From positions 1-21,491 of the forward strand of contig JBQTJV010000255.1 in NCBI GenBank assembly GCA_052386775.1: a stretch of 21,491 nt of DNA, in the 5' to 3' direction. Of the stretch, positions 21,118 through 21,491 are shown piece by piece. The DNA comes from DSOT01 sp052386775. GTDB taxonomy: Bacteria; Pseudomonadota; Gammaproteobacteria; Burkholderiales; SG8-41. Under the pieces are notes generated by a model. The model was not told the origin of the DNA, made no database searches, and worked only from the letters and a program-made list of their open reading frames with translations. Position 1 is the first letter of the stretch; the number at the start of each line of letters is the position of its first letter. A program made the translations under genes and the position numbers.

Positions 21118-21491
21118 TCAATCCGCCTTAATGCCCGCCGCCTTGATGACCTTGGCCCATTTTGCAATTTCGTTCTGGATGAAGGCCGCATACTGCTCCT
21201 GCGTGTTACCCACCGGATCGGCGCCCAAGCCCAGCAGTTTTTCCCGGACGTCCGGCGACTTCAGCGCACGCACGGTTTCGCCGTGCAGCCTCTCCAGAAC
21301 CGAGCGCGGCGTCTTGGCTGGCGCTGACATCCCGAAAAAGTTGGTGACTTCATAACCTGGCACACCGGATTCGGAGATGGTCGGAATGTCGGGATCCGCC
21401 GACAAGCGTTTTGCGCCGGTAACAGCGAGCGCCCGAAGCTTACCGGCTCGCGCATGCCGGATCACCGTGGGCACGTTGCCGAAATAGAGCG
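21118..21491 (-). CDS. Bug/TctC-family periplasmic solute receptor, C-terminal fragment
   Basis: About 124 residues, open at the right edge of the window; the coding frame continues past base 21491 (LYFGNVPTV is already in frame at the edge), so the GTG at 21474 is not the start. The segments GKLRALAVTGAKRL, DIPTISESGVPGYEV and FGMSAPAKTPRSVLERL are the standard C-terminal half of Bug receptors, and a final helix after QEQYAAFIQNEIAKWAKVIK closes the domain. Such receptors bind carboxylates in the periplasm for a TctAB-type transporter or for sensing, and are numerous in Burkholderiales. The ligand cannot be predicted from this half. It is upstream of carboxyltransferase 3 with a 30-base gap, so the two are likely in one operon. 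Confidence 0.9.
   Translation of the reverse strand, partial: LYFGNVPTVIRHARAGKLRALAVTGAKRLSADPDIPTISESGVPGYEVTNFFGMSAPAKTPRSVLERLHGETVRALKSPDVREKLLGLGADPVGNTQEQYAAFIQNEIAKWAKVIKAAGIKAD

Noticed and set aside
1..21491. CRISPR arrays, tRNA or rRNA genes, insertion sequences, att sites, toxin-antitoxin or phage-defence genes
   Set aside because: Looked for on both strands by eye; no repeated spacers, cloverleaf with CCA, transposase motif or defence-type domain was found.

Overview
The window comes from a GC-rich proteobacterial chromosome. A betaproteobacterium of the Burkholderiales type is most likely: there is a Bug/TctC-type solute receptor, a Can-type carbonic anhydrase, GntR/FCD-controlled acyl-CoA genes, and long antisense ORFs of the kind high-GC coding DNA produces. 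Taxonomy is inferred from gene content only. No tRNA, rRNA, CRISPR array, insertion sequence or phage gene was seen, and no gene-free stretch exceeds 300 bases.

Layout. (1) 1-2133, plus strand: the tail of an EamA/DMT permease, then two tandem, clearly duplicated alpha/beta hydrolases. (2) 2105-13689, minus strand: a tightly packed run of eleven genes, read from right to left. In order these are a free-standing 73-residue biotinyl carrier protein, carboxyltransferase 1, a sulfite-oxidase-family molybdenum enzyme, ETF beta, ETF alpha, carboxyltransferase 2, biotin carboxylase, the two subunits of a split ADP-forming acyl-CoA synthetase, an iron-ADH-family protein and an FlK-like hot-dog thioesterase. 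Most junctions are 4-base overlaps or gaps under 40 bases, so this looks like one operon. (3) 13690-13856: a divergent control region. A perfect 9-bp inverted repeat carries a consensus TTGACA in each arm, one serving as -35 for the eleven-gene operon and the other for the regulator. (4) 13857-17121, plus strand: GntR/FCD regulator, an active-site-variant crotonase, an exported SH3-like protein and an exported glycerophosphodiester phosphodiesterase. (5) 17125-19528: smaller housekeeping-type genes (YfcE-like phosphoesterase, glycine-zipper lipoprotein, beta-carbonic anhydrase, a possible small ORF, a GFA-family zinc protein). (6) 19552-21491, minus strand: a third carboxyltransferase, paralogous to carboxyltransferase 2, downstream of the tail of a TctC-like receptor.

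Working model (inference): the GntR protein binds the palindrome and shuts both promoters until an organic acid or its CoA ester appears. The acid is activated to a CoA thioester, carboxylated by a biotin enzyme that shares one BC and one BCCP among two (perhaps three) carboxyltransferases, and processed by the crotonase, thioesterase and hydrolases. ETF and the molybdenum enzyme would handle electrons. I do not recognise this combination as a described pathway. Three of its enzymes (ADH-like protein, molybdenum enzyme, crotonase) lack residues that are normally catalytic or substrate-binding, so the real substrate may be unusual.
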